A DNA stretch of 64,000 nucleotides from Bombilactobacillus mellis (GCF_000967245.1 NZ_KQ033877.1:79660-143659); one strand, 5' to 3'. Shown: positions 45,521 through 56,256, counted from the stretch's first letter. Numbers and translations: made by a program. The notes: generated by a model from the sequence alone, not told the origin.

Positions 45521-46357
45521 TTAAAATTCTTCATATTCTGCGGGGTCTTGGTTTTGAGTACGTCCGTCGGCCCGATCTAAATTGCTGATGGTTTGAACTT
45601 GGGCTGGTGATAATTCAAAATCAAAAATCTGGTAATTCTCTAATTGGCGTATACTATGAGCTGACTTAGGAATTGGTAATACCCCTATTTGAATTTCCCA
45701 ACGTAAGATGACCTGGCTAATACTACGATTGACATCTTGAGCAATACCAGCAATGATCGGATCTTTTAAGACAGCATTGGCCCGGCCTAAAGGACTCCAA
45801 GCCCAGGTGACAATGTGGTGTTGTTGATCATATTTTCTGAGTTGTCTTTCTGAAAAATAAGGGTGCAATTCAATTTGATTAACAGCTGGCGTAATGCCTG
45901 TTTGTTCTATAAGGTGATCAATATGTTCCGGTAAGAAATTTGATACTCCGATTTCTCGGATTAATCCCATTTTTTGGGCAGTGATTAAAGCTTGCCAAGC
46001 CTCTAGATAAAGACCTTGTTTAGGATTAGGCCAGTGAATAAGATATAAATCATAATAATCTAATCCAGCCCGGTAGAGTGATTCTTGAATAGTTTCTAAA
46101 GCTTCTTGATAATGATGATGACGGCCTGGCAATTTCGAAGAAATAATAATTTGTTCTCGGGGAATACCACTTCTTTTGATTGCGGTTCCAACAGTACCTT
46201 CATTTTCATAGTTAAAAGCTGTATCCAGAAGCCGATAACCAATATTTAAAGCGCTGGTAATTGCATTAACGCCTAAAGCTCCTTTAAGTTGATAGGTTCC
46301 AAAACCGATAGCAGGTAATTTTAAACCATTATTAGTGGTTATTGTAGGTATTTGCAA
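45521..46357 (-). CDS. Aldo/keto reductase
   Basis: AKR of 278 aa: GFGTYQLKG, DTAFNYENEGTVG with the catalytic Asp and Tyr, IISSKLPG with Lys, YLIHWPNP with His, GVSNFLPEHI and VLPIPKSAHS. It reduces aldehydes or ketones with NADPH; the substrate is open. Start chosen as the TTG at 46357, which has GGAGG 9 nt upstream and begins MQIPTI; an earlier TTG at 46393 adds a charged, non-conserved stretch overlapping that ribosome site. Confidence 0.88.
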   Translation of the reverse strand: MQIPTITTNNGLKLPAIGFGTYQLKGALGVNAITSALNIGYRLLDTAFNYENEGTVGTAIKRSGIPREQIIISSKLPGRHHHYQEALETIQESLYRAGLDYYDLYLIHWPNPKQGLYLEAWQALITAQKMGLIREIGVSNFLPEHIDHLIEQTGITPAVNQIELHPYFSERQLRKYDQQHHIVTWAWSPLGRANAVLKDPIIAGIAQDVNRSISQVILRWEIQIGVLPIPKSAHSIRQLENYQIFDFELSPAQVQTISNLDRADGRTQNQDPAEYEEF

Positions 46358-46485
46358 TATATTCTGCCTCCTTCTATCCTTATTTTCCAGCAAATAATGG
46401 TAAAGTGCAATAGTTAGTAATTAACACTAAATGGTGCCGTTACAACCGAAAACATGATAGAATTTAAATGAGCGGAGGTGTAATC

Positions 46486-46953
46486 ATGACAGGACTGTTA
46501 ATTTTTTTAGATATTCTGTTTATCGCGGTCTTTATATTTAATTTATATTGGCAAGCGCAAATTATTATCCCAGCCAAATATAAAATCTCTTGTGTTTTCT
46601 GGACGATATTCTTTGCTATGTGGGTATGGACAGGTCCTATTAATTCATGGCCGTATATTATTATGGTAGCCTCGTTTTTAACGATTACTTTAATGCAAGG
46701 AACAGGAGGCATTGGCACTAAAAGGTTAGTGACTAACGGCTTTTTTGCTACCGTAGTTAACTATCAAAAAATTGCCCATGTAACTTTAATTCCAGTACAG
46801 GTTTTACACACCCAACCTCAGGTGATTTCTATTTTTACAATGGTTAGTCGTCAAAATATTCAAATGACCTTTAATCGTTCAGTAGATGAGCTAAAGAAGG
46901 ATTTGCGCAAAGTAATTCCGCAAAATATTGAAATTGAAATTTCCCAACTGTGA
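46486..46953 (+). CDS. Small membrane protein of unknown function
   Basis: Protein of 155 aa with three hydrophobic segments in the first 75 residues (LLIFLDILFIAVFIFNLYW, then VFWTIFFAMWVW, and YIIMVASFLTITLM), followed by an 80-residue hydrophilic part (about 78-155) of beta-rich look (GTKRLVTNGFFATVV, ISIFTMVS, IQMTFN) ending in an acidic/basic helix. The tail may resemble a PH-like domain of small bacterial membrane proteins. Family not recognised with certainty. ATG at 46486 with GCGGAGGTG upstream. Confidence 0.6.
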   Translation: MTGLLIFLDILFIAVFIFNLYWQAQIIIPAKYKISCVFWTIFFAMWVWTGPINSWPYIIMVASFLTITLMQGTGGIGTKRLVTNGFFATVVNYQKIAHVTLIPVQVLHTQPQVISIFTMVSRQNIQMTFNRSVDELKKDLRKVIPQNIEIEISQL

Positions 46954-46967
46954 ATTAATAACTAGAT

Positions 46968-47006
46968 AAGAAATAAACTGTAAATAGTTTATTTCTTTAT
47001 TTATTT
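46968..47006. terminator. Bidirectional terminator, membrane protein and GntR gene
   Basis: AAGAAATAAACT (46968-46979) / AGTTTATTTCTT (46986-46997), perfect 12 bp with a 6-nt loop; the right arm touches the stop codon of the GntR gene. AT-only stem, so moderate strength. Confidence 0.65.
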
Positions 47007-47668
47007 TGGGGAATATTTGTAAAATAATTAGGAAAGGCTCTTAAAAGATCATTTTCTTCATCAAGCATTAAATTTAAGTGTTTAGTCAATAAACGTTGGG
47101 CTTCATCTGGCTCATGATTTTTGACAGCCCTTAAAATTGCAATATGCTCTTGAATAAGTCCTTCCCAAGGTAGTTCTTCAATTGTTAAGCGTAGCATTCG
47201 AAAGCGGTTTAATTGCATATTAATTGTTTGCAGCCAATCCCAGACTTTTTGCCGATCAGCCATTTTATAGAATTCATGATGAAAAGCTTCATCTTCCGAA
47301 AAAAAATTTTCAAATTGTCGTTGTTTTGTAAAGAATTTTTGATTAGCAATAATAGTGTTTAACTTATTAATTGCTAGTTCATCACTTGCGCTGGCAGCTT
47401 CTCTGATAATCCGGGTTTCAATACTCTCTCTTACAAAACGAGCATCAGCTGCAACTTGCAAATCAATTTTGGTTACATAAGTTCCTGACTGAGGAATGGC
47501 AGCTACCAGTCCTTCTTGCCGAAGACGTAAGATGGCTTCTCGAACAGGAGTACGACCGATATTTAATTCTTTAACCAAATCTTTTTCCGAGATTTTTTGC
47601 CCCGGTTTATAAGTAGTATTAATTATTTTTTTTAAAATAATATTATAGGCTTGTGAATTTAAATTCAT
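46997..47668 (-). CDS. GntR-family (FadR/FCD) regulator of the second hexuronate locus
   Basis: Regulator of 223 aa: winged helix (SEKDLVKELNIGRTPVREAI, LRQEGLVAAIPQSGTYV) and an all-helical FCD effector domain with metal-ligand His in FHHEF, the HIAILRA helix and the KHLNL helix. It resembles UxuR/ExuR-type regulators. Start at the ATG 47668; a GTG at 47692 is possible, while the longer frame to 47827 covers the promoter and is unlikely. Divergent from uxuB. A promoter TTGTCA-18-TATACT fits on the minus strand at about 47730-47760. Confidence 0.85.
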   Translation of the reverse strand: MNLNSQAYNIILKKIINTTYKPGQKISEKDLVKELNIGRTPVREAILRLRQEGLVAAIPQSGTYVTKIDLQVAADARFVRESIETRIIREAASASDELAINKLNTIIANQKFFTKQRQFENFFSEDEAFHHEFYKMADRQKVWDWLQTINMQLNRFRMLRLTIEELPWEGLIQEHIAILRAVKNHEPDEAQRLLTKHLNLMLDEENDLLRAFPNYFTNIPQNK

Positions 47669-47786
47669 TGGTGAACTCAATAAATATTTCACTCTTTTCA
47701 ATTTATAGATTAAGTGATTATTTGCTAGTATAGAACATATAAGGTTTATTTGACAATATTCAGGGGAAAACTTATTTGAAAAGTCC

Positions 47787-47840
47787 TTGACAATTATAAC
47801 GAAAACGGATACATTGTAGTTGTACAAACTAATATATTAG
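47787..47840 (+). promoter_or_regulatory. Promoter and palindromic operators of uxuB-uxuA
   Basis: TTGACA (47787-47792), 17-bp spacer, TACATT (47810-47815), then TTGTACAA (47820-47827) over the start site and CTAATATATTAG (47829-47840), both perfect palindromes. Position and size fit a GntR/FCD repressor site. Confidence 0.6.
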
Positions 47841-47871
47841 TGTATTAAAATTTTAAAAGGAGGAGAACTTT

Positions 47872-49503
47872 ATGGTTAGATTGAATGATAATTATCTACA
47901 AAATAGCAATGAGTTTATTCAAAAAAAAATTACCTTGCCACAATATGATCAAGACAAAGTTGTAGAAACAACGAAAAAAGCACCAATTTGGGTTCATTTT
48001 GGCGGTGGCAATTTATTTCGCTGTTTTCATGCAGGAATTGCCCAACAATTATTGAATCAGAAACAAATGACTAGTGGCGTTATTGTTGCCGAAACTTATG
48101 ATGATGAAGTAATTGATCAAATATACCATCCTTATAATAATCGAGTATTAAGTGTCACGATGAAAAGTGATGGTACTTTAGACAAAGAATTAGTAGCTAG
48201 TGTTGGAGCCAGCGTTTATTTCAATCGTAATAATACTACAGGTTGGAATTATTTAACCGATGTTTTTGAAAATCCTACTTTACAATTTGTGACTTTTTCT
48301 ATTACTGAAAAAGGCTATGCTTTGACAGATATTAATGGGGCATTAACGCCCATGGCACAAGAAGATATTTCTGCCGGGCCGAAGAAACCGCTTACTAACA
48401 TGGGTGCTGTAGCTCATTTATTATATGCCCGTTATCAACGTAATCAAGCTCCTTTAGCTTTAGTAAGTACAGATAATTTTTCACAAAATGGAGCTAAATT
48501 AGAACAAGCAATTATGACAATCGCTCAAGGCTGGAAAGACAATCAGTTGGTGGATGCTGGTTTTATTCAATATTTACAGGATCGCAGCAAAATTACTTTT
48601 CCGTGGAGCATGATTGATCGGATCACACCCAATCCTTCAGAAGAAGTTGCGCAAAAATTAAAAGCCCTAGGTTTTGATGACACCCAAATTTTGCATACAG
48701 TTAAGCATACTAATATTGCACCTTTTGGTAATACTGAAGAAACCCATTATTTAGTTATTGAAGACGATTTTCCTAATGGTCGCCCGCCTTTGGAAAAGGC
48801 TGGTGTTTTAATGACGGATCGACAAACAGTAAATGATGCTGATCAAATGAAGGTCACTGCGTGTTTGAATCCTTTGCATACTGCCTTAGCAATTTTTGGA
48901 AACTTATTAGGTTATCAATCTATTGCGGCTGAAGTAGCAAATCCTACACTTTTAGGATTAATTAAGAATTTAGGTTATCAAGAGGATTTGCCGGTCGTTA
49001 AAGATCCTAAAATTATTAATCCTGAAGAATTTATTAATCAATTAATTACAAAGCGTTTACCTAATAAGAATATTCCTGATACCCCTCAACGAATTGCTGC
49101 TGACACTTCTCAAAAAATTCCTATTCGTTATGGTGTTACTATTCAACATTATCTTGATGATCCTAAACGAGACGTACAGAATTTAGAATTCATTCCTTTA
49201 ATTTTGGCTGGCTGGTGTCGTTATTTAATGGGAATTGATGATCAAGGCCAAAGTTTCACACTGAGCCCGGATCCAATGTTAAAGGATGTGCAGCCTTACG
49301 TTAAATCAATAAAATTAGGGTCAGCTATTGATGTTCATCAGCATTTACAGCCTATTTTAAGTAATAAAAAAATTTTTGGTAACGATTTATATGCAATTAA
49401 TTTAGGTACTAAAGTAGAACAATATTTTGCTCAAATGATTACTGGTAAAGGTGCTGTTATTAAGACTATTCAACAGACAATATCCGAAAAAGGAAATTAT
49501 TAA
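47872..49503 (+). CDS. uxuB: D-mannonate oxidoreductase (fructuronate reductase)
   Basis: Mannitol-dehydrogenase family of 543 aa: [14 protein letters not shown] (Rossmann), [25 protein letters not shown] and the C-terminal signature [16 protein letters not shown], ending in the reductase-specific helices. It reduces D-fructuronate to D-mannonate with NADH. Ribosome site AAAGGAGGAG is strong. Followed after 14 bp by uxuA. Confidence 0.93.
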   Translation: MVRLNDNYLQNSNEFIQKKITLPQYDQDKVVETTKKAPIWVHFGGGNLFRCFHAGIAQQLLNQKQMTSGVIVAETYDDEVIDQIYHPYNNRVLSVTMKSDGTLDKELVASVGASVYFNRNNTTGWNYLTDVFENPTLQFVTFSITEKGYALTDINGALTPMAQEDISAGPKKPLTNMGAVAHLLYARYQRNQAPLALVSTDNFSQNGAKLEQAIMTIAQGWKDNQLVDAGFIQYLQDRSKITFPWSMIDRITPNPSEEVAQKLKALGFDDTQILHTVKHTNIAPFGNTEETHYLVIEDDFPNGRPPLEKAGVLMTDRQTVNDADQMKVTACLNPLHTALAIFGNLLGYQSIAAEVANPTLLGLIKNLGYQEDLPVVKDPKIINPEEFINQLITKRLPNKNIPDTPQRIAADTSQKIPIRYGVTIQHYLDDPKRDVQNLEFIPLILAGWCRYLMGIDDQGQSFTLSPDPMLKDVQPYVKSIKLGSAIDVHQHLQPILSNKKIFGNDLYAINLGTKVEQYFAQMITGKGAVIKTIQQTISEKGNY

Positions 49504-49517
49504 AAGGAGATATTTCA

Positions 49518-50594
49518 ATGAAAAATATGGGTTTTCGCTGGTATGGAGCTAAAGACGATGCTATTTCTTTACAGGACATCCGCCAGATTCCAGGTACCAC
49601 ACAAGTAGTAGGAGCTTTATTTGATATTCCTGTAGGAGAAGTGTGGCCAAACGACGAAATTGCTGCTTTGAAACAAGAGGTCACCGAAGCAGGTTTAAAG
49701 TTGGAAGTTATTGAATCAGTTAATATCCACGATGATATTAAAATTGGCTTGCCTAGTCGTGATCAATATATTGAAAATTATCAGCAGACGATCAGAAATC
49801 TTTCCGCCTACGGAATTAAAGTCATTTGTTATAATTTCATGCCGATCTTTGACTGGGTGAGAACTGATTTACATTTTCCTTTAGCAGATGGTTCGACGGA
49901 TTTGGCTTTTCAGCATCAAAAAGTAGAGGGAGATCCGGAAGATATTTTACGATCAGTACAAGATAATTCTAATGGTTATATCTTACCAGGCTGGGAGCCG
50001 GAAAGATTAGCGCAATTAAAAGAATTATTTGCTGCTTATAAAGATGTGGATGCGCAAAAGTTAACCGAGAATCTGAAATATTTTTTGGATGCAATTATTC
50101 CTGTTTGTGAAGAATGTGATGTCCGCATGGCAATGCATCCGGATGATCCTCCACGGCCGTTATTTGGATTACCGAGGATTTATAAAAATCGTGAAGATAT
50201 GTTAACTATTGAACAGTTACATGAATCACCATATAACGCCTTTACAATTTGTACAGGGAGTTTAGGAGAGAATCCGGCTAATGATGTTCCCGCTATTATT
50301 CGTGAATTTGTAGCTAAAGATCGTGCACCTTTTATCCATGCCCGTAATATTAAGTTTATGGGTACAGAAGGTGATTTTCATGAATCAGCCCATTTGTCAT
50401 CTGCTGGCTCTTTAGATATGTACGAAATAATGAAAGCGTTATATGATACCGGCTTTGATGGTTATATTCGTCCAGATCATGGCCGCGATATTTGGGGAGA
50501 AAATGGCCGTCCCGGATATGGGCTTTATGACAGGGCGTTGGGAATTAGTTATTTAAATGGTTTATGGGAAGCAATTGAAAAGGGTAATAAATAA
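49518..50594 (+). CDS. uxuA: Mannonate dehydratase
   Basis: UxuA of 358 aa, TIM-barrel xylose-isomerase-like fold: [70 protein letters not shown] and [11 protein letters not shown] with metal ligands Cys, His and Asp. It dehydrates D-mannonate to 2-keto-3-deoxygluconate. Starts 14 bp after uxuB. Confidence 0.95.
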   Translation: MKNMGFRWYGAKDDAISLQDIRQIPGTTQVVGALFDIPVGEVWPNDEIAALKQEVTEAGLKLEVIESVNIHDDIKIGLPSRDQYIENYQQTIRNLSAYGIKVICYNFMPIFDWVRTDLHFPLADGSTDLAFQHQKVEGDPEDILRSVQDNSNGYILPGWEPERLAQLKELFAAYKDVDAQKLTENLKYFLDAIIPVCEECDVRMAMHPDDPPRPLFGLPRIYKNREDMLTIEQLHESPYNAFTICTGSLGENPANDVPAIIREFVAKDRAPFIHARNIKFMGTEGDFHESAHLSSAGSLDMYEIMKALYDTGFDGYIRPDHGRDIWGENGRPGYGLYDRALGISYLNGLWEAIEKGNK

Positions 50595-50612
50595 GAAAAG
50601 GAGGAAGAAAGG

Positions 50613-52025
50613 GTGGCGTTATTAAATGATGATTTTTTATTAACAACAGCAGCTGCAAAGAAACTTTATCATGAACATGCTGAAAAAATGCCCATTATTG
50701 ACTATCATTGCCATTTGGAACCCCAAGCCATTTATGAAAATAAAAATTATCCAAATTTGACACGCATTTGGTTGAACGATGGAATTTATGGTGATCATTA
50801 TAAGTGGCGCTTAGAAAGAGCTAATGGAATACCTGAGAAATTAATTACCGGTAATGGTGATGAATATCAAAAACTCGTTGCTTGGGCTCAAACTATTGAA
50901 AAAGCAATTGGTAATCCATTATATGAATGGACTAATTTAGAATTAAAACGTTTTTTTAAAATTGATTTACCTTTTACTGTATCTAATGTTCCTACAATTT
51001 GGGAAAAAGCTAATCGATTATTACAAACTGAAGAATTTAAGCCACGCAATTTAATTAAGAATGCAAATGTTAAAGTTGTCTGTACAACGGATGATCCTGC
51101 TTCTGATTTACATTACCATAAATTACTATCTCAAAAAGAATCAGAAAATGGGTTTAAAGTCTTGCCAGCTATGCGTCCTGATAATTTATTAAACATTGGC
51201 ACAGGCGATTACGGGAAATATTTAAATAAATTAGAGAAATTATCTGGTATTGAAATTTGTAGTTTTGATGATCTTGTTCATGTAATAGGCAGTCGTTTTC
51301 ACTATTTTAATTCTCTTGGTGGCCGTTTATCAGACCATGGTTTAAATAACTATTATTTTGTTAAACTGGATAAAAAACAACTTGATCTAATTATTCAAAA
51401 AGCTAAGAAAAATAATCATGATCTAAATAGTGAAGAAATATGTGGCTATCAAACTGCCTTAATTGAAGCATTAATGAAACTCAACAAAAAATATGGATGG
51501 ACTATGCAATATCATCTGAATGTTTTGCGCAATGGTAATCCGCAAATGATGAAACAATTAGGTCCAAATACTGGTTTTGATTCTATGGGCTCACAATCTG
51601 CTATATCGGAAGAAATAATGAAATTATTTGCTGATAATGAGGATAGTCTTCCGCAAACAATACTATATTCAACTAATCCCAATGACTGGATGGAATTAGC
51701 TACCGGAATGCAATCTTTCCAAGGAGATGGTATCCAAAAGCTACAGCTGGGATGTGCTTGGTGGTTTAACGATACTCGTGAAGGTATCAAAGAACAATTA
51801 CGAATTATGGCGCAACAAAGTCTTTTAGGGAACTTTGTCGGCATGTTAACTGATTCGAGAAGCTTTTTATCCTATCCCCGTCATGAATATTTTCGCCGGG
51901 TTCTGTGTGATTTAATTGGCGACTGGGTAGCACGTGGTCAGGTGGTTGAGGATTATGACTACTTAGGAAAAATTGTTGAAGATATTTCTTATAATAATGC
52001 CGCTAATTATTTTGGATTTTTTTAA
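50613..52025 (+). CDS. uxaC: Uronate isomerase, locus 2
   Basis: UxaC of 470 aa, clear paralogue of the gene at 15154-16599: same start (MALL.DDFLL), [40 protein letters not shown] and [19 protein letters not shown]. It makes fructuronate from glucuronate for UxuB. GTG start at 50613 with AAAGGAGG 8 nt upstream. The two copies differ most in the middle third and C-terminus. Confidence 0.94.
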   Translation: MALLNDDFLLTTAAAKKLYHEHAEKMPIIDYHCHLEPQAIYENKNYPNLTRIWLNDGIYGDHYKWRLERANGIPEKLITGNGDEYQKLVAWAQTIEKAIGNPLYEWTNLELKRFFKIDLPFTVSNVPTIWEKANRLLQTEEFKPRNLIKNANVKVVCTTDDPASDLHYHKLLSQKESENGFKVLPAMRPDNLLNIGTGDYGKYLNKLEKLSGIEICSFDDLVHVIGSRFHYFNSLGGRLSDHGLNNYYFVKLDKKQLDLIIQKAKKNNHDLNSEEICGYQTALIEALMKLNKKYGWTMQYHLNVLRNGNPQMMKQLGPNTGFDSMGSQSAISEEIMKLFADNEDSLPQTILYSTNPNDWMELATGMQSFQGDGIQKLQLGCAWWFNDTREGIKEQLRIMAQQSLLGNFVGMLTDSRSFLSYPRHEYFRRVLCDLIGDWVARGQVVEDYDYLGKIVEDISYNNAANYFGFF

Positions 52026-52055
52026 TATAAATTTACAGATAAGGAGGTTAGTAAG

Positions 52056-53567
52056 ATGGAATCCAAAAATTTAAAAAGGATTTACAAGCCTAAAAAAATA
52101 AATTTATTAAGGGCAATAGGTTATGGTTTACCAGATATGATGGGGGGTGGAGCCTTTACTATTATAGGTGCATGGTTACTATTTTACTGGACGACCTATG
52201 CTGGTTTGACTGCTATACAAGCTGGTTTCATTTTAGGTATTGCAAGAATTGTTGATGCTGTAACAAGTCTTTTAATGGGAAGTATTACCGATAATTTTTA
52301 CAAAACAAAGTTAGGCCAAATATTTGGAAGACGGCATTTTTTCTTGCTGATCGGTTCACCATTAATGTTAGTTTTCATACTTATGTGGGTCGCACATATG
52401 ACCTTTGTTTATTATTTAATTAGTTATTTATTATTTGAAATTATTGCTGCAATGGTATTGATTCCATGGGAAACTCTGCCTACAGAAATGACAGATGATT
52501 TTAATAAAAGAACACTTTTCTCTACATCAAGAATGTTTATCTCATCAATTGGAGTTTTTTTAGCAACATTTGTTCCAGGTCAATTATTTAAGATCCTAGG
52601 GGAAAATAAAGCATGGCCTTTTATTCTTAATGCTATTATCTTTTCATGTATTTATGTTATCTGTATAATGATAGCTTATTTTACTACTTGGGAAAGACAT
52701 ATAGAATATGAGGATACTCCAAATAAGCAAAAAAAGACAAAAAAGCAAGGTTTGTTAAAGTTGCTAATAAAAGAAGCAAAAGAATATTTTTCTACACTTA
52801 AATTGAAATCTTTTAGAAAACATTTAATTATTTATTTATTATCCTTTACATCAAAAGATGTTTTTAATGCAGTTTTTGCTTATTTTGCAGTTTCAGCTAT
52901 CATGGTAGGCTCTACTACAGGAGCAAACGTTCTTTCTTTAAGTATAATAGGACCAGCAGTAATTATACTATCTGGATTTTTAATGGTTAAATATGGACCT
53001 CGTTGGTTATATTCAGTTTCTTATAGTTGTGAGTTATTTGCTTTATGTGGATTTTTGTATTTATATTTAGCCAAACCCAATGCGATAATAATAATGTTAT
53101 TCATTTTTGGATTAATATATAATTTTGGTTTGTCAATTTTACAATTCGTACCTTGGAATGTTTTCCCGTTGATCCCTGATTTAGATGAAATTGTTACTGG
53201 TAAACATAGAGAAGGAATTTATGCAGCTGTTATGACATTTGTTCGTAAATCAACAGTCGCTGTTGCTACTATAATCGTTGGATTTCTTTTAGATAAAGGA
53301 GGCTATGTAAAAGGCCAAATAATGCAATCAACATCTGCTAAAAACATGATTGTATTTATATTAGTTGGAGGTACAGGGATTCTATTATTGCTTGCATTAA
53401 TTGAAGCACAAACATTTCATTTAAATAAGAAAACTCATAAAATTTTAACTAACGAATTAGAGAAATTACGTAACGGTGAATCAAAGGATAACGCAAGTAA
53501 TGAAACCATTAAAACTGTAGAAGATTTGACAGGATATAAGTGGGCAAATATTTGGAATAAAGATTAG
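52056..53567 (+). CDS. GPH-family symporter, locus 2
   Basis: MFS-type GPH symporter of 503 aa, about 12 helices, including the GIARIVDAVTSLLMGSITDN loop, a long hydrophilic central loop (about 215-250) and the PDLDEIVTGKHREGIYAA segment. It is probably the importer of glucuronate or of a glucuronide for the operon. It differs clearly from the GPH protein of locus 1. From this gene on the operon is AT-richer, with many ATA and AGA codons, than uxuB-uxuA-uxaC, perhaps a different origin. Confidence 0.85.
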   Translation: MESKNLKRIYKPKKINLLRAIGYGLPDMMGGGAFTIIGAWLLFYWTTYAGLTAIQAGFILGIARIVDAVTSLLMGSITDNFYKTKLGQIFGRRHFFLLIGSPLMLVFILMWVAHMTFVYYLISYLLFEIIAAMVLIPWETLPTEMTDDFNKRTLFSTSRMFISSIGVFLATFVPGQLFKILGENKAWPFILNAIIFSCIYVICIMIAYFTTWERHIEYEDTPNKQKKTKKQGLLKLLIKEAKEYFSTLKLKSFRKHLIIYLLSFTSKDVFNAVFAYFAVSAIMVGSTTGANVLSLSIIGPAVIILSGFLMVKYGPRWLYSVSYSCELFALCGFLYLYLAKPNAIIIMLFIFGLIYNFGLSILQFVPWNVFPLIPDLDEIVTGKHREGIYAAVMTFVRKSTVAVATIIVGFLLDKGGYVKGQIMQSTSAKNMIVFILVGGTGILLLLALIEAQTFHLNKKTHKILTNELEKLRNGESKDNASNETIKTVEDLTGYKWANIWNKD

Positions 53568-53582
53568 TTATAGGAGGGGAAC

Positions 53583-56093
53583 ATGTTAATTTCTAAATTT
53601 AATAAAATAAAAAAATTGGATAATGGATATATAGTTAATACTGATTCTGCTGATATTCTACTGATTTTTTTAACTGATGATATTGTCAGAATAAGGGTAT
53701 CGTTTAACAAAAAATTTATAGAGCGTTCATATGCTTTAATAACTACGGCTTGGGAAGATGAATTAGATGATCTTTTTAAGAATGAAAGACAAAAAATAAA
53801 AGCGCTTAATATTCCATATTTAGAAAATGAAAATGAAATACAATTTAAAACTAAAACTTTGAAAATTATTTTGAACAAAAATCCGTTATATTTTGCAATA
53901 TACGATAACAAAGGAACTCTAATTTATAATGATATACATGAAAGAGCTTTTGAGAAAGACTTTTTAGGACGTCAATATCATTATAATGAGATAGATTTAG
54001 ATCATGATCATTTTTATGGATTTGGTGAAAGAACTGGTAAACTAGACAAGCTATATTCCAGAATGCGTAATTCTTCAAAAGATGCTATTGGACATAATCC
54101 TGAAAATGGTGATCCTTTGTATAAACATATACCTTTTTATATAAAGTTAAATGATAAATCAAAAAAGGCCTGTGGTTTATTTTATAATAACTCTTATGAA
54201 TCAACCTTTGATATGGGAAAAGAAAGAAGTGGATATTGGTCACCATATAGTTATTATGAAACTGATGGTGGAGACATAGATTTATTTTTCTTAAATGGAC
54301 CTAGTATTAAAAATGTCATTAACAACTATACTTTTCTTACTGGAAAGCAAGCGTTACCACCTAAACAAAGCTTGGGTTACACTGCTTCTACAATGTATTA
54401 TGCAGAATTGGAAAAGGATAATGATAAGGAAATCTATGATGTAATTAATACCTATGCCAAGGAAAAAATTAATATTGATAACTTTTGGTTAGCTTCTGGA
54501 TATTCATCTGGTGAAAAGGATAATTTACGTTATACTTTTAACTGGAATAAAATTAAATTTCCTAATCCCGCAGAATTTTTTAGAAAAATGAATAAAATGG
54601 GTATAAATGTTATCCCAAATCTAAAGGTAGGAATATTAAAAAATCATCCCTATATGAATGATTTTAAGAAAAACGATGTATTCATAAAAATCCAAAATGG
54701 AAAAGAAGATTATATTGGTCGATGGTGGGGAGGAAAAGGTAAGTTTATAGATTTTACTAAGCCTTCAGCTCGCAATACTTGGAAAGAACTTCTTAAAAAA
54801 ACAATTTTATCTTTAGGAACCATTACGGTATGGAATGATAATTGTGAATATGATGGTGTGGAAGATAGAAGTGCTTACTGTAGTAATGAAGGAAAAGGAG
54901 GGATAATGGCCGAATTAAAACCTATTCAAGCTAATATGATGGCCTATACTGCTAAAAATGCTGTAAATGAATTATATCCCAATCGTAGACCTTATATTAT
55001 TAATCGAGCTGGGTACTCCGGTATTCAGCGTTACGCCCAGACTTGGGCTGGTGATAATTTAACCAGTTGGAAAACACTAAAGTATGATATTCAAACCATA
55101 TTAGGAATGGGTCTATCAGGTGTAGCTAATAATGGTGCAGATATTGGCGGCTTTACCGGTGGAGCTCCAGAAGGAGAATTATTATTAAGATGGATCCAAA
55201 ACGGGATTTTTCAACCTCGGTTTGTTATTAATTCTGCTAATACTGATAATACTGTTACCCAACCATTCATGTATGAAGAATATAATGATTACGTTCGTCA
55301 AGCCTATCATTTAAGATATTTAATGCTACCGTATCTCTACTCGTTAATGTATCAAGCTCATATTACAGGCCAACCTATTATGAGGCCTTTATTCTATGAT
55401 TTTCAAGATGATGTTAAATGCTATGATGATCCTTATGATACTTTTATGTTTGGTCCGGCAATACTTGTTGCTAATGTGGTTGATAAAGGTGCTAAAACCA
55501 GAAAGCTGTATTTACCTCAAGGAGCAAAATGGTATGATATGAATAATAATCTGCAAGAATATCAAGGGGGACAGGTGATTGAGATTCCCGTTGATTTGAG
55601 CAGTATTCCAATGTTTTTAAGAGATAACGCTATTTTTACTACAAGTAAAGATGTTATGCATATTACTACAGACACCATGAAGCATTTAGATATTTTAATT
55701 GGTGATCAAGATGATGCTCAATTTGCTTTCTATGATGATGATGGATTATCCAATGATTTTGAAAAGGGAATTTATCGCTTAACCACTATTAGCGTTAGTG
55801 GCAATGAACAAAAAATAATTAACTTTAAGAGTAAAGGATCCTTTAAATCAACAATCAAATCTCTAACTCTAAGAGTTATTAGTAAGCAAAAAGGCGCATT
55901 GTGGGTTTCAGTTGACGGTAAAAAAATTAAAAGATATTTAGTAAAAAGTCAATGGGAAAAAGCAGAAGAAGGTTGGTATTATAATCTCTCTGATAGAACT
56001 ATTTTAATCAACACTGCTGTTCCTAAAAAAGATAATTTTGATATTATTGTTTCGACGGAAGAATTCGACTTAATAGGAATGAATAAAGATTAA
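53583..56093 (+). CDS. GH31 family alpha-glycosidase
   Basis: GH31 enzyme of 836 aa. An N-terminal beta-sandwich domain (about 1-230) precedes a TIM-barrel with nucleophile Asp419 in TVWNDNCEYDGVED, acid/base Asp491 in TWAGDNLTSW, and RAGYSGIQRYAQTW, then beta domains. The W-N-D-N nucleophile motif is one of the non-DMNE GH31 subtypes. GH31 contains alpha-glucosidases, alpha-xylosidases and others. Its place as the last gene after GPH transporter-uxaC suggests it cleaves an alpha-linked sugar next to glucuronate. No signal peptide, so intracellular. Starts 15 bp after the transporter. Confidence 0.88.
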   Translation: MLISKFNKIKKLDNGYIVNTDSADILLIFLTDDIVRIRVSFNKKFIERSYALITTAWEDELDDLFKNERQKIKALNIPYLENENEIQFKTKTLKIILNKNPLYFAIYDNKGTLIYNDIHERAFEKDFLGRQYHYNEIDLDHDHFYGFGERTGKLDKLYSRMRNSSKDAIGHNPENGDPLYKHIPFYIKLNDKSKKACGLFYNNSYESTFDMGKERSGYWSPYSYYETDGGDIDLFFLNGPSIKNVINNYTFLTGKQALPPKQSLGYTASTMYYAELEKDNDKEIYDVINTYAKEKINIDNFWLASGYSSGEKDNLRYTFNWNKIKFPNPAEFFRKMNKMGINVIPNLKVGILKNHPYMNDFKKNDVFIKIQNGKEDYIGRWWGGKGKFIDFTKPSARNTWKELLKKTILSLGTITVWNDNCEYDGVEDRSAYCSNEGKGGIMAELKPIQANMMAYTAKNAVNELYPNRRPYIINRAGYSGIQRYAQTWAGDNLTSWKTLKYDIQTILGMGLSGVANNGADIGGFTGGAPEGELLLRWIQNGIFQPRFVINSANTDNTVTQPFMYEEYNDYVRQAYHLRYLMLPYLYSLMYQAHITGQPIMRPLFYDFQDDVKCYDDPYDTFMFGPAILVANVVDKGAKTRKLYLPQGAKWYDMNNNLQEYQGGQVIEIPVDLSSIPMFLRDNAIFTTSKDVMHITTDTMKHLDILIGDQDDAQFAFYDDDGLSNDFEKGIYRLTTISVSGNEQKIINFKSKGSFKSTIKSLTLRVISKQKGALWVSVDGKKIKRYLVKSQWEKAEEGWYYNLSDRTILINTAVPKKDNFDIIVSTEEFDLIGMNKD

Positions 56094-56129
56094 TTTATAA
56101 GTGTAAGTGTTCTACAAATTTATAAAAAT

Positions 56130-56185
56130 AAGTCTGATATAGGTAAGTATAAAAGAGAATTGAAAAACCTAATCAGACTTTTTTG
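56130..56185 (+). terminator. Terminator of the second hexuronate operon
   Basis: AAGTCTGAT (56130-56138) / ATCAGACTT (56172-56180), inner AGGT/ACCT pairing, then a T run. Confidence 0.85.
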
Positions 56186-56256
56186 TTAATAAGGTTTACT
56201 GAACAAATATAAAGATTTTTAATATCTGATTTTTATAATAGAGGTTTATAAGCTTT

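Noticed and set aside
50425-50445. TGAAAGCG cre-like sequence inside uxuA
   Set aside because: It falls within the coding frame, far from any promoter, and is probably coincidental.
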